This document shows positions 1-9,128 of a stretch of 64,000 nt of DNA, one piece after another. A model generated the notes under the pieces. It was not told the DNA's origin. It worked only from the letters and a program-made list of their open reading frames with translations, and did no database searches. Both the position numbers and the translations under genes were made by a program. Source of the stretch: Hydrocarboniphaga sp. (lineage in GTDB: Bacteria; Pseudomonadota; Gammaproteobacteria; Nevskiales; Nevskiaceae); contig NZ_JAQGNT010000107.1 in NCBI RefSeq assembly GCF_028291725.1, positions 39,363 through 103,362 on the forward strand. Direction: 5' to 3'. Positions within the stretch are counted from its first letter, which is position 1. Each line of letters opens with the position of its first letter.

Positions 1-1620
1 GCGTGTCCAGTTCTGCGCAGTTACGCGCAGGCCGTCGATCGCGACCAGCTGGTCACCGGCCGACAAACCGGCACGCAGCGCCGGGCTGTCGGACAGCACC
101 GCGGCGACGCTCACTTCGCCCGGACGCAGCCGCAGGCCGCTCCACAGGCCCTGGCTGCGGCTCGCGGTGCGGCCGCCTTCGTCGATCGCCGAAGTCGACG
201 CGCGCAGCATCGCGCTGACGCCGAATTCGGCGAGCAGCTCGGCCAGCGGCAGCTCGGCCGTGCTGCGCAACGCCATCTCGAAGAACGCGCTCAAGTCCAG
301 GCCGCTGACTTGCTGCGCGAGCGTCGCCAGGCCCTGCTCGGGCACGCCGATGTCGCGGCTGCCGTAGCGATCCCAGAGCGCGCGCATCACCTCGTCCAGA
401 TTCACAGCGGATTTCAGGCGCAGCGTCAGGTCCAGGCACAGCGACACCAGCGCGCCCTTGACGTAGTAATTGGTGCTGGCGTTGAGCGAGTTCTCGTCGG
501 GCTGGTAGTACTTGATCCAGGTTTCGAAGCTGGCGTCTTCCAGCGTGTGCGCCAGCCTCGCCGGCGAGCGCTGCAGCCGCGTCGCCGCCTCGGCCAGCAG
601 ATCCAGATAGGTCGGCGCGTCGATCACGCCGGCGCGCAGCAGGAACAGATCGTCGTAGTACGAAGTGGTGCCTTCGTAGTGCCAGAGATCGCGCGTATAG
701 GCCTCGCGCGCGAGATCGGATTCGGCGAACGCCGCGGCGGTGATGCGCTTGACGTTCCACAGGTGAAAGTATTCGTGCGAGCACAGGCCCAGAAACGTGC
801 GGTATTCGCGGCTCATTTCCGCTTTGCCGGCGCGCGGAAAATCGCCGCGCGAGCAGATCAGCGCGGTGCAGCTGCGATGCTCCAGTCCGCCGTAACCGGC
901 GGCCACGACATTGGTCAAAAACAAATACTGCTCCAAGCCCGGCCCACGCGCCGGCTGCTGGCCGAACATCTCGCGTTCGACATGGCAGATCCTCAAAAGG
1001 TCCGCGGTCACGCGCGCGGCATCGAGCTCGGCGCGGCCCGACAGCACCAGCGCATGCGGCACGCCGTCGACATCGAAGTCGTAGCGCTGATACGGCGCGA
1101 TCTCGACCGGGTGGTCGATCAGGGTCTCAAAGTCGGGCGCCGAATACAGGCCGTAACCGTCGGCATCCACGTCCTCGGCCGTCAACGTGGTAGCGAGCTT
1201 CCAGCCGGCGCAGACCGCGTCGGCCGGCCGCTCGATGCGGACTTCGAAGCGCGACTTCTCGCAGCCCTGGGCGCAGTAGAACAAGGAGCTTCCGTTGAAG
1301 AAGCCGCGGCGCGTGTCGAGGTAGGCCTTGCGCACCGATTCGTCGAAGGCATAGACGCCGTAGCGCAGCTCGACGATGCCGGCACCGTCGATGCGGAAAC
1401 GGTTCTTGTCGATGCGCTCGATGCGCTGGACGATGCCGCCGCGGGTCGCGCGCAGATCGAGGATGTGTTTGGCGAAGTCGCGGACCAGATAGCTGCCGCG
1501 GATCCAGCCCGGCAAGCGGAACGTTGCGGGCCCTTGCAGGCCATCGACCTGGCAGCGGATGTCGAAACGATGTGCGCGCGGATCGGCGAGGACCACGGTG
1601 AAGCGGACGGCTGCGTTCAA
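1..1620 (-). CDS. M61 family metallopeptidase with C-terminal PDZ domain (partial, runs off window start)
   Basis: The reading frame is open from 1620 down to base 1 and continues beyond the window, giving 540 visible residues; family members are usually about 590-600. A zinc motif HEYFH followed by LWNVKR lies at residues 282-292, and a WHYEGTTSYY segment follows, as in glycyl-aminopeptidase M61 enzymes. The visible C-terminus (GDQLVAIDGLRV) is a PDZ fold. The N-terminal RFTVVLADPRAHRF and LPGWIRGSYLVRDF segments match the family. The only start after the in-frame TAG upstream is TTG at 1620, so the start is less certain than the identity. No signal peptide is seen. It probably trims peptides in the cytoplasm. 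Confidence 0.85.
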   Translation of the reverse strand, partial: MNAAVRFTVVLADPRAHRFDIRCQVDGLQGPATFRLPGWIRGSYLVRDFAKHILDLRATRGGIVQRIERIDKNRFRIDGAGIVELRYGVYAFDESVRKAYLDTRRGFFNGSSLFYCAQGCEKSRFEVRIERPADAVCAGWKLATTLTAEDVDADGYGLYSAPDFETLIDHPVEIAPYQRYDFDVDGVPHALVLSGRAELDAARVTADLLRICHVEREMFGQQPARGPGLEQYLFLTNVVAAGYGGLEHRSCTALICSRGDFPRAGKAEMSREYRTFLGLCSHEYFHLWNVKRITAAAFAESDLAREAYTRDLWHYEGTTSYYDDLFLLRAGVIDAPTYLDLLAEAATRLQRSPARLAHTLEDASFETWIKYYQPDENSLNASTNYYVKGALVSLCLDLTLRLKSAVNLDEVMRALWDRYGSRDIGVPEQGLATLAQQVSGLDLSAFFEMALRSTAELPLAELLAEFGVSAMLRASTSAIDEGGRTASRSQGLWSGLRLRPGEVSVAAVLSDSPALRAGLSAGDQLVAIDGLRVTAQNWTR

Positions 1621-1667
1621 GGGGTTTGAGCCACAACGGAAAAAGAAGCCTGGATTCTACGCCCGAC

Positions 1668-1771
1668 ACCCTCTCCCGTCGCCACGCGACACCCTCTCCC
1701 AGGAGAGGGAAAAGCAAAAGCGTTCGTCGTCCCCTCTCCGGGGAGAGGGTGGCCCAAAGGGCCGGGAGAGG
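1668..1771. repeat. Palindromic CCCTCTCC/GGAGAGGG intergenic repeat
   Basis: The gap between the phosphoesterase and the M61 peptidase holds nested copies of CCCTCTCCC and its complement GGGAGAGGG, able to form hairpins. It resembles dispersed GC-rich intergenic palindromes; related but not identical elements are at 47740-47846 and 57171-57276. It may act as a weak terminator for the phosphoesterase gene. Confidence 0.6.
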
Positions 1772-1773
1772 GA

Positions 1774-3444
1774 CTACTTCAGATCCAGCGCCGGCGTCAG
1801 ATCACCCATCGCCTTGCCGCCACCGGCAACCAGCGCGGCGTCGCGTGCGGCCAGGCCCGGCAGCGCGTCGAGCGCGAAGCGGCGGGTGATCAGGCGCAGG
1901 ATCGACGCGGTGTCGTACTGCGTGTGATCGACCGTGCCCTTCTTCGCCAGCGGCGAGATGATCAGCGCCGGGATGCGCGTGCCTGGGCCGAGCAGATCGC
2001 CCTTGGGCACCGGCACGTGATCCCAGAAGCCGCCGTTCTCGTCGTAGGTGATGACGATCACCATGTTGGCCCATTGCGGGCTGGCCTGCAGGCGTTGCAC
2101 CAGATCGGCGATATGCGCGTCGCCGTCGGCGACGTTGGCGTAGCCGGGGTGCTGGTTCTGGTTGCCCTGCGGCTTGTAGAACGTGACCGAGGGCAGCGTG
2201 CCCGCGGCGGCATCGGTGACCAGATCCTTGTAGTCCTTCAGGTGCGCGTCGCGATCGGCCGCGTGCGTCGCCGGGTCGAATTCGGCGTAGTAGTTGAACG
2301 GCTGGTGATGGAACTGGAAGTTCGGCGGATTGGCGCTGATCGCGGCGCGGTCGGTGGTCGCGGTGGCCAGCGTGGCATCCCAGGACCCGGCGTACCAGGC
2401 CCAGCTCACGCTCTTGGCCGTCAGCAGATCGCCGATGTTGGTCTGGGTCTGCGGCGGCAGCGTGTTCGGCTTGCTGGTGTCGGCATAGAGCTTGGTGGTG
2501 TCGTCGCTCGCCGGCGCGTTGCTGCTCGGCTGATACGGCGGCTGCATCGTGTTGACCGCGCGGAAACCGTCACCGCTGCCGAAGTAATCCTTGGGCGCGA
2601 TGTTGCCGCTGGTGACGAAAGTCGGCGGACCGTCGAGCGCCGAGGCGGGCGAGGTCGTCGCATTGATCGTCAGCGTCGGCAGATAGGCGCCGCTGGCGTC
2701 GGTGTCGAGCACGGTGATCGTCGGCTTGGCCGGCGCGGTGTCCGCGTTCGGATACTGCGGCGCGCAGGCGCAGATCAGATACTGGTGATTCAGGAACGAG
2801 CCACCGAAAGCACCCTGGAAAAAGTTGTCGGCCAGCACGTAGTCCTGGGCCAGGCTCCATAGCGACATGCGGCTGCCGTCGTAGTAGCCCATCACCAGAC
2901 CACCGGCGTCGGCGTAGGCGACGAACTTGCTGTTGTCGCGCGCGCCGGTGCTGCCGATCTGCATCTGGTTTTCGTAAAAACGGTGGTACAGGTCACGCGT
3001 GACCACCGACTCGTCGACCGGATACGTCTGGTCGATCATGAACGGCTTGTTGCTGACCTTGTTGGTGGTGTCGGCCTGCGTGACCACCGGATACTGGCCC
3101 GCCGCGGTCAGCCCGCCCCACACCGCCGGCAAGCTGGCCAGCACCGTCGACGCGGCATCGCGATCGGTCTGCACCACGTAGCTGCCGGTCGCGGTACTGT
3201 TGACGCCGGGGATGCCGTTGGCACCGGGGAAAGTGCCGTAGAGATTGTCGAAGCTGCGGTTCTCCGCGTAGATGACGACGATGTTCTTGACCTGCGCCTG
3301 CAGTGCGCTGGTCACCGCCGCCTCGTCGGGCGCACCGTCGTTGTTGTTGCTGCCGTTGCAGGCAACGATCGTGGTGGCCGCGCCGATAGCGACGAACAAG
3401 GCCAGCGGCGCCAGCTGGCGCATCCGGGGGTAGAGCTTTTGCAT
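1774..3444 (-). CDS. Phosphoesterase-family lipoprotein (acid phosphatase / phospholipase C-like)
   Basis: A 556-residue protein of the phosphoesterase family that includes acid phosphatase AcpA and bacterial phospholipase C. Family signatures are NIVVIYAENRSFDNLYGTFP near the N-terminus and ITYDENGGFWDHVPVP near the C-terminus, which carry metal and phosphate ligands. The start at 3444 gives a signal peptide ending in a lipobox-like IVACN, so it should be a lipoprotein facing the periplasm. A low-complexity NGSNNNDG linker follows the cysteine. An upstream ATG at 3489 would add 15 charged residues before the signal and is less likely. It is divergent from the peroxidase gene at 3627 and shares a 182-bp upstream region with it. 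Substrate unknown. Confidence 0.8.
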   Translation of the reverse strand: MQKLYPRMRQLAPLALFVAIGAATTIVACNGSNNNDGAPDEAAVTSALQAQVKNIVVIYAENRSFDNLYGTFPGANGIPGVNSTATGSYVVQTDRDAASTVLASLPAVWGGLTAAGQYPVVTQADTTNKVSNKPFMIDQTYPVDESVVTRDLYHRFYENQMQIGSTGARDNSKFVAYADAGGLVMGYYDGSRMSLWSLAQDYVLADNFFQGAFGGSFLNHQYLICACAPQYPNADTAPAKPTITVLDTDASGAYLPTLTINATTSPASALDGPPTFVTSGNIAPKDYFGSGDGFRAVNTMQPPYQPSSNAPASDDTTKLYADTSKPNTLPPQTQTNIGDLLTAKSVSWAWYAGSWDATLATATTDRAAISANPPNFQFHHQPFNYYAEFDPATHAADRDAHLKDYKDLVTDAAAGTLPSVTFYKPQGNQNQHPGYANVADGDAHIADLVQRLQASPQWANMVIVITYDENGGFWDHVPVPKGDLLGPGTRIPALIISPLAKKGTVDHTQYDTASILRLITRRFALDALPGLAARDAALVAGGGKAMGDLTPALDLK

Positions 3445-3626
3445 GTTGGGGGCTTCCCTGCGTGGCGATCGGTGGCGACAGTCCGTCATTTTTTCCGCCC
3501 TTGATGACGGTTGCGTGTAATTTTTGCGTGGCTATGTTTCGGCTTGTTTCAAGCCCTTTTCAGACCGTGCCTCGTCTAAATGATGTCGACATGGCAGCGT
3601 AATAAAGGCCTGCTACGGATGCATTG

Positions 3627-4868
3627 ATGAAACGATACGTGATCGCCACGCTGCTGGTTCTGGCCGCCTGCACTCCCGACAAACCACCGGTCGCAGAACA
3701 AGCCAAGGCAAGCGCCACCGACCAGGCTTTCTATGCGCAGAAATTCTCGAAGAAGCCCGAAGTTCCGGCGATGACCGCACTCGGCCGCGAGATGTTTTTT
3801 GATGACTCGCTGTCCGCCTCGGGCAAGCTCGCCTGCGCCAGCTGCCACGATCCGGCGCAGGCCTACGGGCCGCCGGATTCGCAGCCGGTCCGGTTCGGCG
3901 GCGCCGATCAATTACAGACCGGTTTTCGCGCGGCGCCGTCGTTGCGTTATCTGCAAAGCGTGCCACCGTTTACCGAGCACTACTACGAGGAAGACGACGA
4001 CGACAGCCTGGACCAGGGCGCGGCCGGCGGCCGCACCTGGGACGGCCGCGCGCACTCGGCGCACGAGCAGGCGATGCTGCCGCTGCTGTCGGCGCAGGAG
4101 ATGGCCAACGCAGACGCAGCGGCGGTCGTCGCCAAGCTGCGCGCGGCGCCGTATGCCGCGCAGTTCCGCGATACCTTCGGCGACGATGTTTTCGACGACG
4201 GCGATCGCGCCTGGCGTGCCGCGCTGCTGGCGCTGGAGGTGTTCCAGCAAAGCCCGGCGGACTTTTATCCCTACGACAGCAAGTACGACGGCTTTCTGCG
4301 GCATCAGGTCGAACTGAGCGCGCAGGAGCTGCGCGGGCTGAAGCTGTTCGAGGCGCAAGACAAGGGCAACTGCGCGAGCTGCCACCCGAACCGCATTCGT
4401 AGCGGCGCACTTCCGACGTTCACCGACTTCGGCTATGTCGCGCTCGGCGTGCCGCGCAATGCCGGCATCCCGGCGAATGGCGATGCCGGCTTTCACGATC
4501 TCGGCTTGTGCGGGCCGCTGCGCAAGGATCTGGCGGATCGCGCCGAATACTGCGGCCGCTTCCGCACGCCGAGCCTGCGCAACGTCGCGCTGCGCAAAAC
4601 CTACTTCCACAACGGCGCTTACGCCACGCTGCGCGAAGCCGTGGATTTCTACGCCAGGCGCGACGTGCAGCCGCAGCACTTCTATCCGCGCGACCGCGAC
4701 GGCAAGCCGAGCCAGTTCGACGATCTGCCCGAAGCCTACCGCGGCAACGTCAACATGGACCCGCCCTTCGGCGGAAAACCCGGCGGCAAGCCCGCGCTGA
4801 GCGAATCCGAGATCGACGATCTGATCGCATTCCTCGGCACGCTGAGCGATGGCTACAAGGCGCCCTGA
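3627..4868 (+). CDS. Di-haem cytochrome c peroxidase / MauG-family lipoprotein
   Basis: A 413-residue member of the di-haem cytochrome c peroxidase/MauG family. Two CxxCH haem sites, both CASCH, lie at residues 70-74 and 249-253. The N-terminus has a short signal with lipobox VLAAC (Cys15), so the enzyme is probably anchored in the periplasm or outer membrane. An acidic EEDDDDS stretch sits between the domains. ATG at 3627 is preferred over the adjacent TTG at 3624. It may reduce peroxide or carry out MauG-like oxidation of a partner; the divergent phosphoesterase lipoprotein gives no direct clue. Confidence 0.85.
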   Translation: MKRYVIATLLVLAACTPDKPPVAEQAKASATDQAFYAQKFSKKPEVPAMTALGREMFFDDSLSASGKLACASCHDPAQAYGPPDSQPVRFGGADQLQTGFRAAPSLRYLQSVPPFTEHYYEEDDDDSLDQGAAGGRTWDGRAHSAHEQAMLPLLSAQEMANADAAAVVAKLRAAPYAAQFRDTFGDDVFDDGDRAWRAALLALEVFQQSPADFYPYDSKYDGFLRHQVELSAQELRGLKLFEAQDKGNCASCHPNRIRSGALPTFTDFGYVALGVPRNAGIPANGDAGFHDLGLCGPLRKDLADRAEYCGRFRTPSLRNVALRKTYFHNGAYATLREAVDFYARRDVQPQHFYPRDRDGKPSQFDDLPEAYRGNVNMDPPFGGKPGGKPALSESEIDDLIAFLGTLSDGYKAP

Positions 4869-4911
4869 TGTGTATCGATGTGAAACGAAGACTGCAGCGT
4901 CGATACGAAAT

Positions 4912-4990
4912 GTAGGTCGGCAATCCTTTGCCGACGCGTGCCCCCGATTTCAAATCGATTTTGCACGTCGGCAAGGGATTGCCGACCTAC
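4912..4990. repeat. GTAG palindromic element, family A, copy 1
   Basis: Two inverted REP-like hairpins, each GTAG followed by GTCGGCAA-loop-TTGCCGAC, form a 79-bp unit starting GTAG and ending CTAC. It lies between the peroxidase and the convergent feo operon, where it could act as a bidirectional terminator. The central spacer is diverged from the other copies. Confidence 0.85.
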
Positions 4991-5002
4991 ATCGGCGGGA
5001 TA

Positions 5003-5290
5003 TCAGCGCCGGCGATGAAACACCAGCGGCTGCTCCTTGCTCGCGGTCGTGGCGCAGCTGCCGCAGCTGCTGCAGGCGTCGTCGCCGCCGCCATGACAGC
5101 CGCCGCCGGATGTTGCCGAAGGCTGCACCAGCGACGCGACGCGCGCATGGCCGCGCTGTTCCAGCCGCCGCGCGAGCCACTGGCGCGGCACCGACACCAG
5201 TTTCGGCGCATACCGGCCGAGCATGTAGAGCCCGGCGACCACGACGCAGACGCCGACGATCAAGCTCTGCAGCAGCACCGAAGTCGTCAT
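5003..5290 (-). CDS. FeoB-associated Cys-rich membrane protein
   Basis: A 95-residue protein with one N-terminal membrane helix (LIVGVCVVVAGLYMLGRY) and a Gly/Cys-rich C-terminus (GGGCHGGGDDACSSCGSC). Its ATG overlaps the feoB stop by four bases (ATGA), so it is translationally coupled to feoB. Small Cys-rich proteins commonly follow feoB and are thought to assist Feo assembly or bind metal or an Fe-S cluster; here the cysteine pattern is the only evidence. It is not a classical winged-helix FeoC. Confidence 0.75.
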   Translation of the reverse strand: MTTSVLLQSLIVGVCVVVAGLYMLGRYAPKLVSVPRQWLARRLEQRGHARVASLVQPSATSGGGCHGGGDDACSSCGSCATTASKEQPLVFHRRR

Positions 5291-7119
5291 GCGCCCAGCG
5301 CCCTCGCCAGCTGGTAGGTGATGAACGACGCCAGATACGCAAGCCCGAAAAGATAGCCGGCGGCAATGCCGACACTCTTCCAGGAATTGGTTTCGCGGCG
5401 GATCACGGCCAGCGTCGACATGCACTGCGGCGCGTACACGTACCAGGCCAGCAGCGACAGCGCGGTCGGCAGCGACCATTGCGCGGCGATGATCGGCGAC
5501 AGCGCGGCTCCGGCGGCGTCGCCGGTGGCCGACAGCGCGTACACCGTGGCCAGGGACGCGACTGCGACTTCGCGCGCGGCGAGCCCCGGAATCAGCGCGA
5601 CACAGATCTGCCAGTTGAAGCCGATCGGCGCGAACACGAACTGCAGCCAATGGCCGATGCGGCCGGCGAAACTGAAGTCGATCGCATCGCCGACATGCCC
5701 GGCCGGCGGCGCCGGGAAGCTCGACAGGAACCACAGCAGGATGGTCAGCGACAGGATGATGGTGCCGACGCGCTTGACGAAGATCGAGCCGCGCTCCCAC
5801 AGGCCGATCGCGAGATCGCGCAAGTGCGGCAGCCGGTACGAGGGCAGCTCCATCAGCAGTGATTGCTCGGCGACATCGCGCTTGAACGCCTTCATCACGT
5901 AGGCGACGGCGGCGGCCGAGACGATGCCAAGGAAGTACAGGCCAAACATCACCAGACCCTGCAGATTGAACACCGTGAACACGTCGCGCCGCGGAATGAA
6001 GGCGCCGATCAGCAGCGCGTACACCGGCAGGCGTGCCGAGCAGGTCATCAGCGGCGCGACCATGATCGTGGCCAGACGCTCGCGCGGGTCCTGGATGCTG
6101 CGCGTGGCCATGATGCCGGGGATCGCGCAGGCAAAACTCGACAGCAGCGGGATGAACGAGCGGCCGGTCAGGCCGGCGCCGACCATCAGGCGGTCGAGCA
6201 GAAAGGCAGCGCGCGGCAGGTAGCCGGACTCCTCGAGCGCGAGGATGAACAGGAACAGGATCAGGATCTGCGGCAGGAACACCAGCACCTCGCCGGCGCC
6301 GGCGATGACACCATCGACGATCAGGCTGCGCAGCGGACCCTCGGGCATGGCGTCGCCGACCCAGCCGCCGAGCGCCGACATCACCGCCCCGATGCCGTCC
6401 ATCAGCGGCGCAGCCCAGGAGAACACCGCCTGAAACATCAGGAACATCAGCACGCTGAGAATCGCCAGGCCGAACACCGGGTGCAGCAGCACGCGATCGG
6501 CGGCGGCATCGAACTCGGCGATGCGCCGCGGCATCGTCACGCAGGCGGCGAGCAGGCGCACGACCTTGGCGTGAGCATCAGTGCCCTGCACGCTCGGCAC
6601 CGGCAGCGCCGGCAGCGCTGCGTCGAGCTGGGCCAGCAGGCGGTGTGCGCCGCCGCGCTTCACCGCGACGGTTTCGACGATCGGCACGCCTAGCATCTGC
6701 TGCAACTTTTCGCGGTCGATGACGATACCGCGGCGCGCGGCGGCATCGGCCATGTTCAGGCTCACCACCATCGGCAGGCCGAGCTGCTGCAACTCGAGCA
6801 CGAAACGCAGGTGCAGGCGCAGGTTGGTCGCGTCGACGACGCAGACCAGCAGGTCCGGCCGCTGCTCGCCGGCAAAACGGCCCAGGCAGACATCGCGCGT
6901 CACCGCCTCGTCCGGGCTGGTCGCGGCCAGGCTGTAGGCACCCGGCAGATCCAGCACCTGCACCAGCCGGCCCGAAGCCGAGGTATAGCGGCCCTCTTTG
7001 CGCTCGACGGTGACGCCGGCGTAGTTCGCAACTTTCTGGCGGCTGCCGGTCAGCTGGTTGAACAGCGCGGTCTTGCCGCAGTTCGGGTTGCCGACCAGTG
7101 CGATGCGCAGTGTGTCCAT
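5287..7119 (-). CDS. feoB: Ferrous iron transport protein B
   Basis: A 610-residue inner-membrane Fe(II) transporter. The N-terminal G domain has G1 GNPNCGKT (residues 10-17), G3 DLPG and G4 NMAD; the C-terminal half carries two Gate regions with many membrane helices. The protein is shorter than the E. coli version (773) but within the range of the family. It is the middle gene of feoA-feoB-Cys-rich protein, with start and stop codons overlapping both neighbours. The operon is expected to be repressed by Fur-Fe(II) through the box at 7378-7396. Confidence 0.95.
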   Translation of the reverse strand: MDTLRIALVGNPNCGKTALFNQLTGSRQKVANYAGVTVERKEGRYTSASGRLVQVLDLPGAYSLAATSPDEAVTRDVCLGRFAGEQRPDLLVCVVDATNLRLHLRFVLELQQLGLPMVVSLNMADAAARRGIVIDREKLQQMLGVPIVETVAVKRGGAHRLLAQLDAALPALPVPSVQGTDAHAKVVRLLAACVTMPRRIAEFDAAADRVLLHPVFGLAILSVLMFLMFQAVFSWAAPLMDGIGAVMSALGGWVGDAMPEGPLRSLIVDGVIAGAGEVLVFLPQILILFLFILALEESGYLPRAAFLLDRLMVGAGLTGRSFIPLLSSFACAIPGIMATRSIQDPRERLATIMVAPLMTCSARLPVYALLIGAFIPRRDVFTVFNLQGLVMFGLYFLGIVSAAAVAYVMKAFKRDVAEQSLLMELPSYRLPHLRDLAIGLWERGSIFVKRVGTIILSLTILLWFLSSFPAPPAGHVGDAIDFSFAGRIGHWLQFVFAPIGFNWQICVALIPGLAAREVAVASLATVYALSATGDAAGAALSPIIAAQWSLPTALSLLAWYVYAPQCMSTLAVIRRETNSWKSVGIAAGYLFGLAYLASFITYQLARALGA

Positions 7120-7358
7120 CAGACGCTGCGCTCGACCTGGACTCGCGCGGCCTCGGCACGGCGCAGCGCGAACTGGGTGAAGCCGATCTGGATCAGCATC
7201 GGATCACCACCGAACGGGCCGTTGGCCACCACGCGCACCGCCTCGCCCGCAACGAAGCCCAGATCGCGCAGGCGGCCGGCGATCGGATCGGGCTGGGCAA
7301 CATCGTCCACTGCAAGTATCACGGCCGGCACATCCCGGGACAGTTCGGACAAGCGCAT
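7119..7358 (-). CDS. feoA: Ferrous iron transport protein A
   Basis: A 79-residue SH3-like FeoA protein (LRDLGFVAGEAVRVV, then a C-terminal FALRRAEAARVQV strand typical of the family). It is a cytoplasmic accessory of FeoB needed for efficient ferrous uptake. First gene of the operon; its stop overlaps the feoB start. A Fur box and a consensus -10 lie just upstream. Confidence 0.9.
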   Translation of the reverse strand: MRLSELSRDVPAVILAVDDVAQPDPIAGRLRDLGFVAGEAVRVVANGPFGGDPMLIQIGFTQFALRRAEAARVQVERSV

Positions 7359-7377
7359 CGAGCGCGAGCTCTTAAAG

Positions 7378-7399
7378 AATGAGAATTATTCCCATTATA
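7378..7399 (-). promoter_or_regulatory. Fur box overlapping the feoA promoter
   Basis: Bases 7378-7396 read AATGAGAATTATTCCCATT, a 7-1-7 Fur-type inverted repeat (TGAGAAT-T-ATTCCCA). On the minus strand a perfect TATAAT (-10) occupies 7399-7394 and overlaps the box, about 36 bp upstream of the feoA ATG. No good -35 is visible. Repression of feoABC by Fur-Fe(II) is the natural reading. Confidence 0.85.
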
Positions 7400-7436
7400 G
7401 AGCAGATGTGACCGGGTGGTATGGAGCATTGATCCC

Positions 7437-7515
7437 GCAGGTCGGCAGGCCTTTGCCGACATGAGGCCCCGATTGCGCATCGAAGACCCGCGTCGGCAAG
7501 GGATTGCCGACCTAC
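7437..7515. repeat. GTAG palindromic element, family A, copy 2
   Basis: Same architecture as the copy at 4912, with the left foot degenerated to GCAG and the right foot intact (CTAC). The centre contains GATTGCGCATCG, shared with the copies at 32233 and 54463. It lies between the feoA promoter and the end of the thioredoxin-like gene. Confidence 0.8.
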
Positions 7516-7522
7516 GAGCCGC

Positions 7523-8083
7523 TCAGGCTTTCCACTTGATGCTGCAGCCGATGCTCGGCCGGGCCTGCGGATCGCATTCGAGGCCGGCCAGCACTGTGTC
7601 CAGCGCGGCGGCCAGGTCGGCACCGGTAACCGGCTTGCCGTTGCCGGGTGTGGATTCGTCGAAGCGGCCGGACCAGGCCAGCCTGCCGTCAGCGGCGAGC
7701 ACATAAAAATCCGGAGTGCAGGCAGCCTGATAAGCGCGCGCCACGCTCTGGCTCTCGTCGTACAAATACGGAAAGCCGAAGCCACGCGTCGCGGCGAGCG
7801 CCTGCATCGCGTCCGGCGCATCCTGCGGATAGCGGCTGACATCGTTGCTGCTGATCGCGGCGAACGCCACGCCGCGTGCCTGGTATTCGCGGGCGCGCTG
7901 CAGCAATGCCTCGAGGATGTGCAGCACGTAAGGGCAGTGATTGCAGATGAACATCAGCACAGTCACGCGCTGGGCCCGCCAAACGTGCAGATCCAGCAAC
8001 GCGCCGCTGACGGTGTCGGGCAGCACGAAATCCGGCGCGGCAATCCCGCGTGGCAGGCTGAAGGTCGATTCGGCGCGAGGCAT
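7523..8083 (-). CDS. Thioredoxin-like (AhpC/TSA) family protein
   Basis: A 186-residue thioredoxin-fold protein. A CNHC redox motif (Cys47, Cys50) sits inside MFICNHCPYV, the hallmark of a group of cytoplasmic thioredoxin-like proteins often annotated as AhpC/TSA or redoxin. YLYDESQSVARAYQAACTPDF is the conserved cis-Pro region (TPDF). The ATG at 8083 places the fold directly at the N-terminus and leaves no signal peptide; longer upstream starts add low-complexity residues. Physiological partner unknown. Confidence 0.8.
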   Translation of the reverse strand: MPRAESTFSLPRGIAAPDFVLPDTVSGALLDLHVWRAQRVTVLMFICNHCPYVLHILEALLQRAREYQARGVAFAAISSNDVSRYPQDAPDAMQALAATRGFGFPYLYDESQSVARAYQAACTPDFYVLAADGRLAWSGRFDESTPGNGKPVTGADLAAALDTVLAGLECDPQARPSIGCSIKWKA

Positions 8084-8454
8084 GGGGTTTGCCGTTGTAG
8101 TGGGCGTCCGCCGAGTGTCACCGATCCGCGGAACACGCTGCCAGCACCGATCTCGCCGCGCTGCCGCGGGGATCAAGCGTGGCGACCCTGTTCAGCGCGC
8201 GCCGGCCCGGCGAAGGTGCGCGCCTGGCTGCCGCTGGCTTCGCCGTTGCGGCGCCGCTGGCAGATGTAGTGATTTTATATAGTACAATTCACCTATAACT
8301 AAATATTGATAACAAGCATTTTGCGACGTCATACTCAGGCGTCGTTCAGCCTGCCCGGTAAAGATAGAGGCGCTGTTACACAACGTTAAACGGACGGGTT
8401 CAAAACCCGGCCGTTCTTCAGCCTTCCCACCTGTTTCACGTCCAAGAGACATCC
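8084..8454. promoter_or_regulatory. 371-bp divergent intergenic region with an AT-rich island
   Basis: No gene is supported here. Bases 8266-8320 form an AT-rich island unlike the GC-rich surroundings. On the plus strand TTGATA (8306-8311), 18 bp and CATACT (8330-8335) make a passable sigma-70 promoter for the lipoprotein at 8455. This is a weak match and is inferred from spacing only. Confidence 0.35.
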
Positions 8455-9069
8455 ATGAACAACAAAACGCTCTGCGCCGCGCTGGCCGCTCTCACCCTGT
8501 TGACGACTGCCTGCGCCCCGCCGGCCGACAAGGAAGCTCAAGAAGCGGCCGATCAGGCCGCTACCCAAGCTCAGGAACTCGAAAAGGCCCAGGCCGATCT
8601 GGCTGCGGCCCAGGACGCGGCAACCAAGAAGCAGGCCGAACTCGATGCAGCCAAGGCGCGAGCGGCTCGTGCCGAACGCGCTGCGCGCCAGGAGCGTGCC
8701 GAAGATCAGCAGTCGGCGCCGCCGCCGGTCGCGGTCTGCAGCGACTGCGGCACGGTGGCCTCGATCAACGAGGTCCGCGCCAAGGGTGAAGGCACGGGTC
8801 TGGGCGCGGTTGCCGGCGCGGTACTCGGCGGCGTCATCGGCCACCAGTTCGGCGGCGGCAAAGGCAAGGACGTCGCCACGGCCGGCGGTGCGGTTTTGGG
8901 CGGTGTCGCCGGTCATCAGGTGGAAAGAAGCGCTCGTTCGACGACGTATTACGAAGTCGGTGTGCGCATGGACAATGGCAGCTATCAGACGGTGAAGGTC
9001 GACAGCGCGGCCGGCATCCAGGTCGGCACCGCGGTTCGCGTTGACGGTAACAACCTGCAGCTGCGGTAA
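8455..9069 (+). CDS. Glycine-zipper 2TM lipoprotein with coiled-coil
   Basis: A 204-residue envelope protein. The signal ends in lipobox LLTTAC (Cys20), followed by an Ala/Gln/Glu-rich coiled coil to about residue 85, then a glycine-zipper 2TM domain (GAVAGAVLGGVIGHQFGGG, repeated as GGAVLGGVAGHQ) and a beta-rich tail. The zipper domain is that of the SlyB/17-kDa-antigen group. Probably an outer-membrane lipoprotein with a structural or stress role; the long coiled coil is an addition to the usual SlyB form. ATG at 8455 follows the AT-rich promoter region. Confidence 0.75.
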   Translation: MNNKTLCAALAALTLLTTACAPPADKEAQEAADQAATQAQELEKAQADLAAAQDAATKKQAELDAAKARAARAERAARQERAEDQQSAPPPVAVCSDCGTVASINEVRAKGEGTGLGAVAGAVLGGVIGHQFGGGKGKDVATAGGAVLGGVAGHQVERSARSTTYYEVGVRMDNGSYQTVKVDSAAGIQVGTAVRVDGNNLQLR

Positions 9070-9128
9070 GTCGGTCGTCGGTCTGCCTCGCGCTAGCCGA
9101 TCGGCGCGAGTGACAGACGGAGAGGGCG

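Noticed and set aside
4912..7515. A CRISPR array made of the repeated GTCGGCAA hairpins
   Set aside because: The copies are single inverted units scattered over 50 kb at gene ends, not direct repeats with regular spacers, and no cas gene is present.
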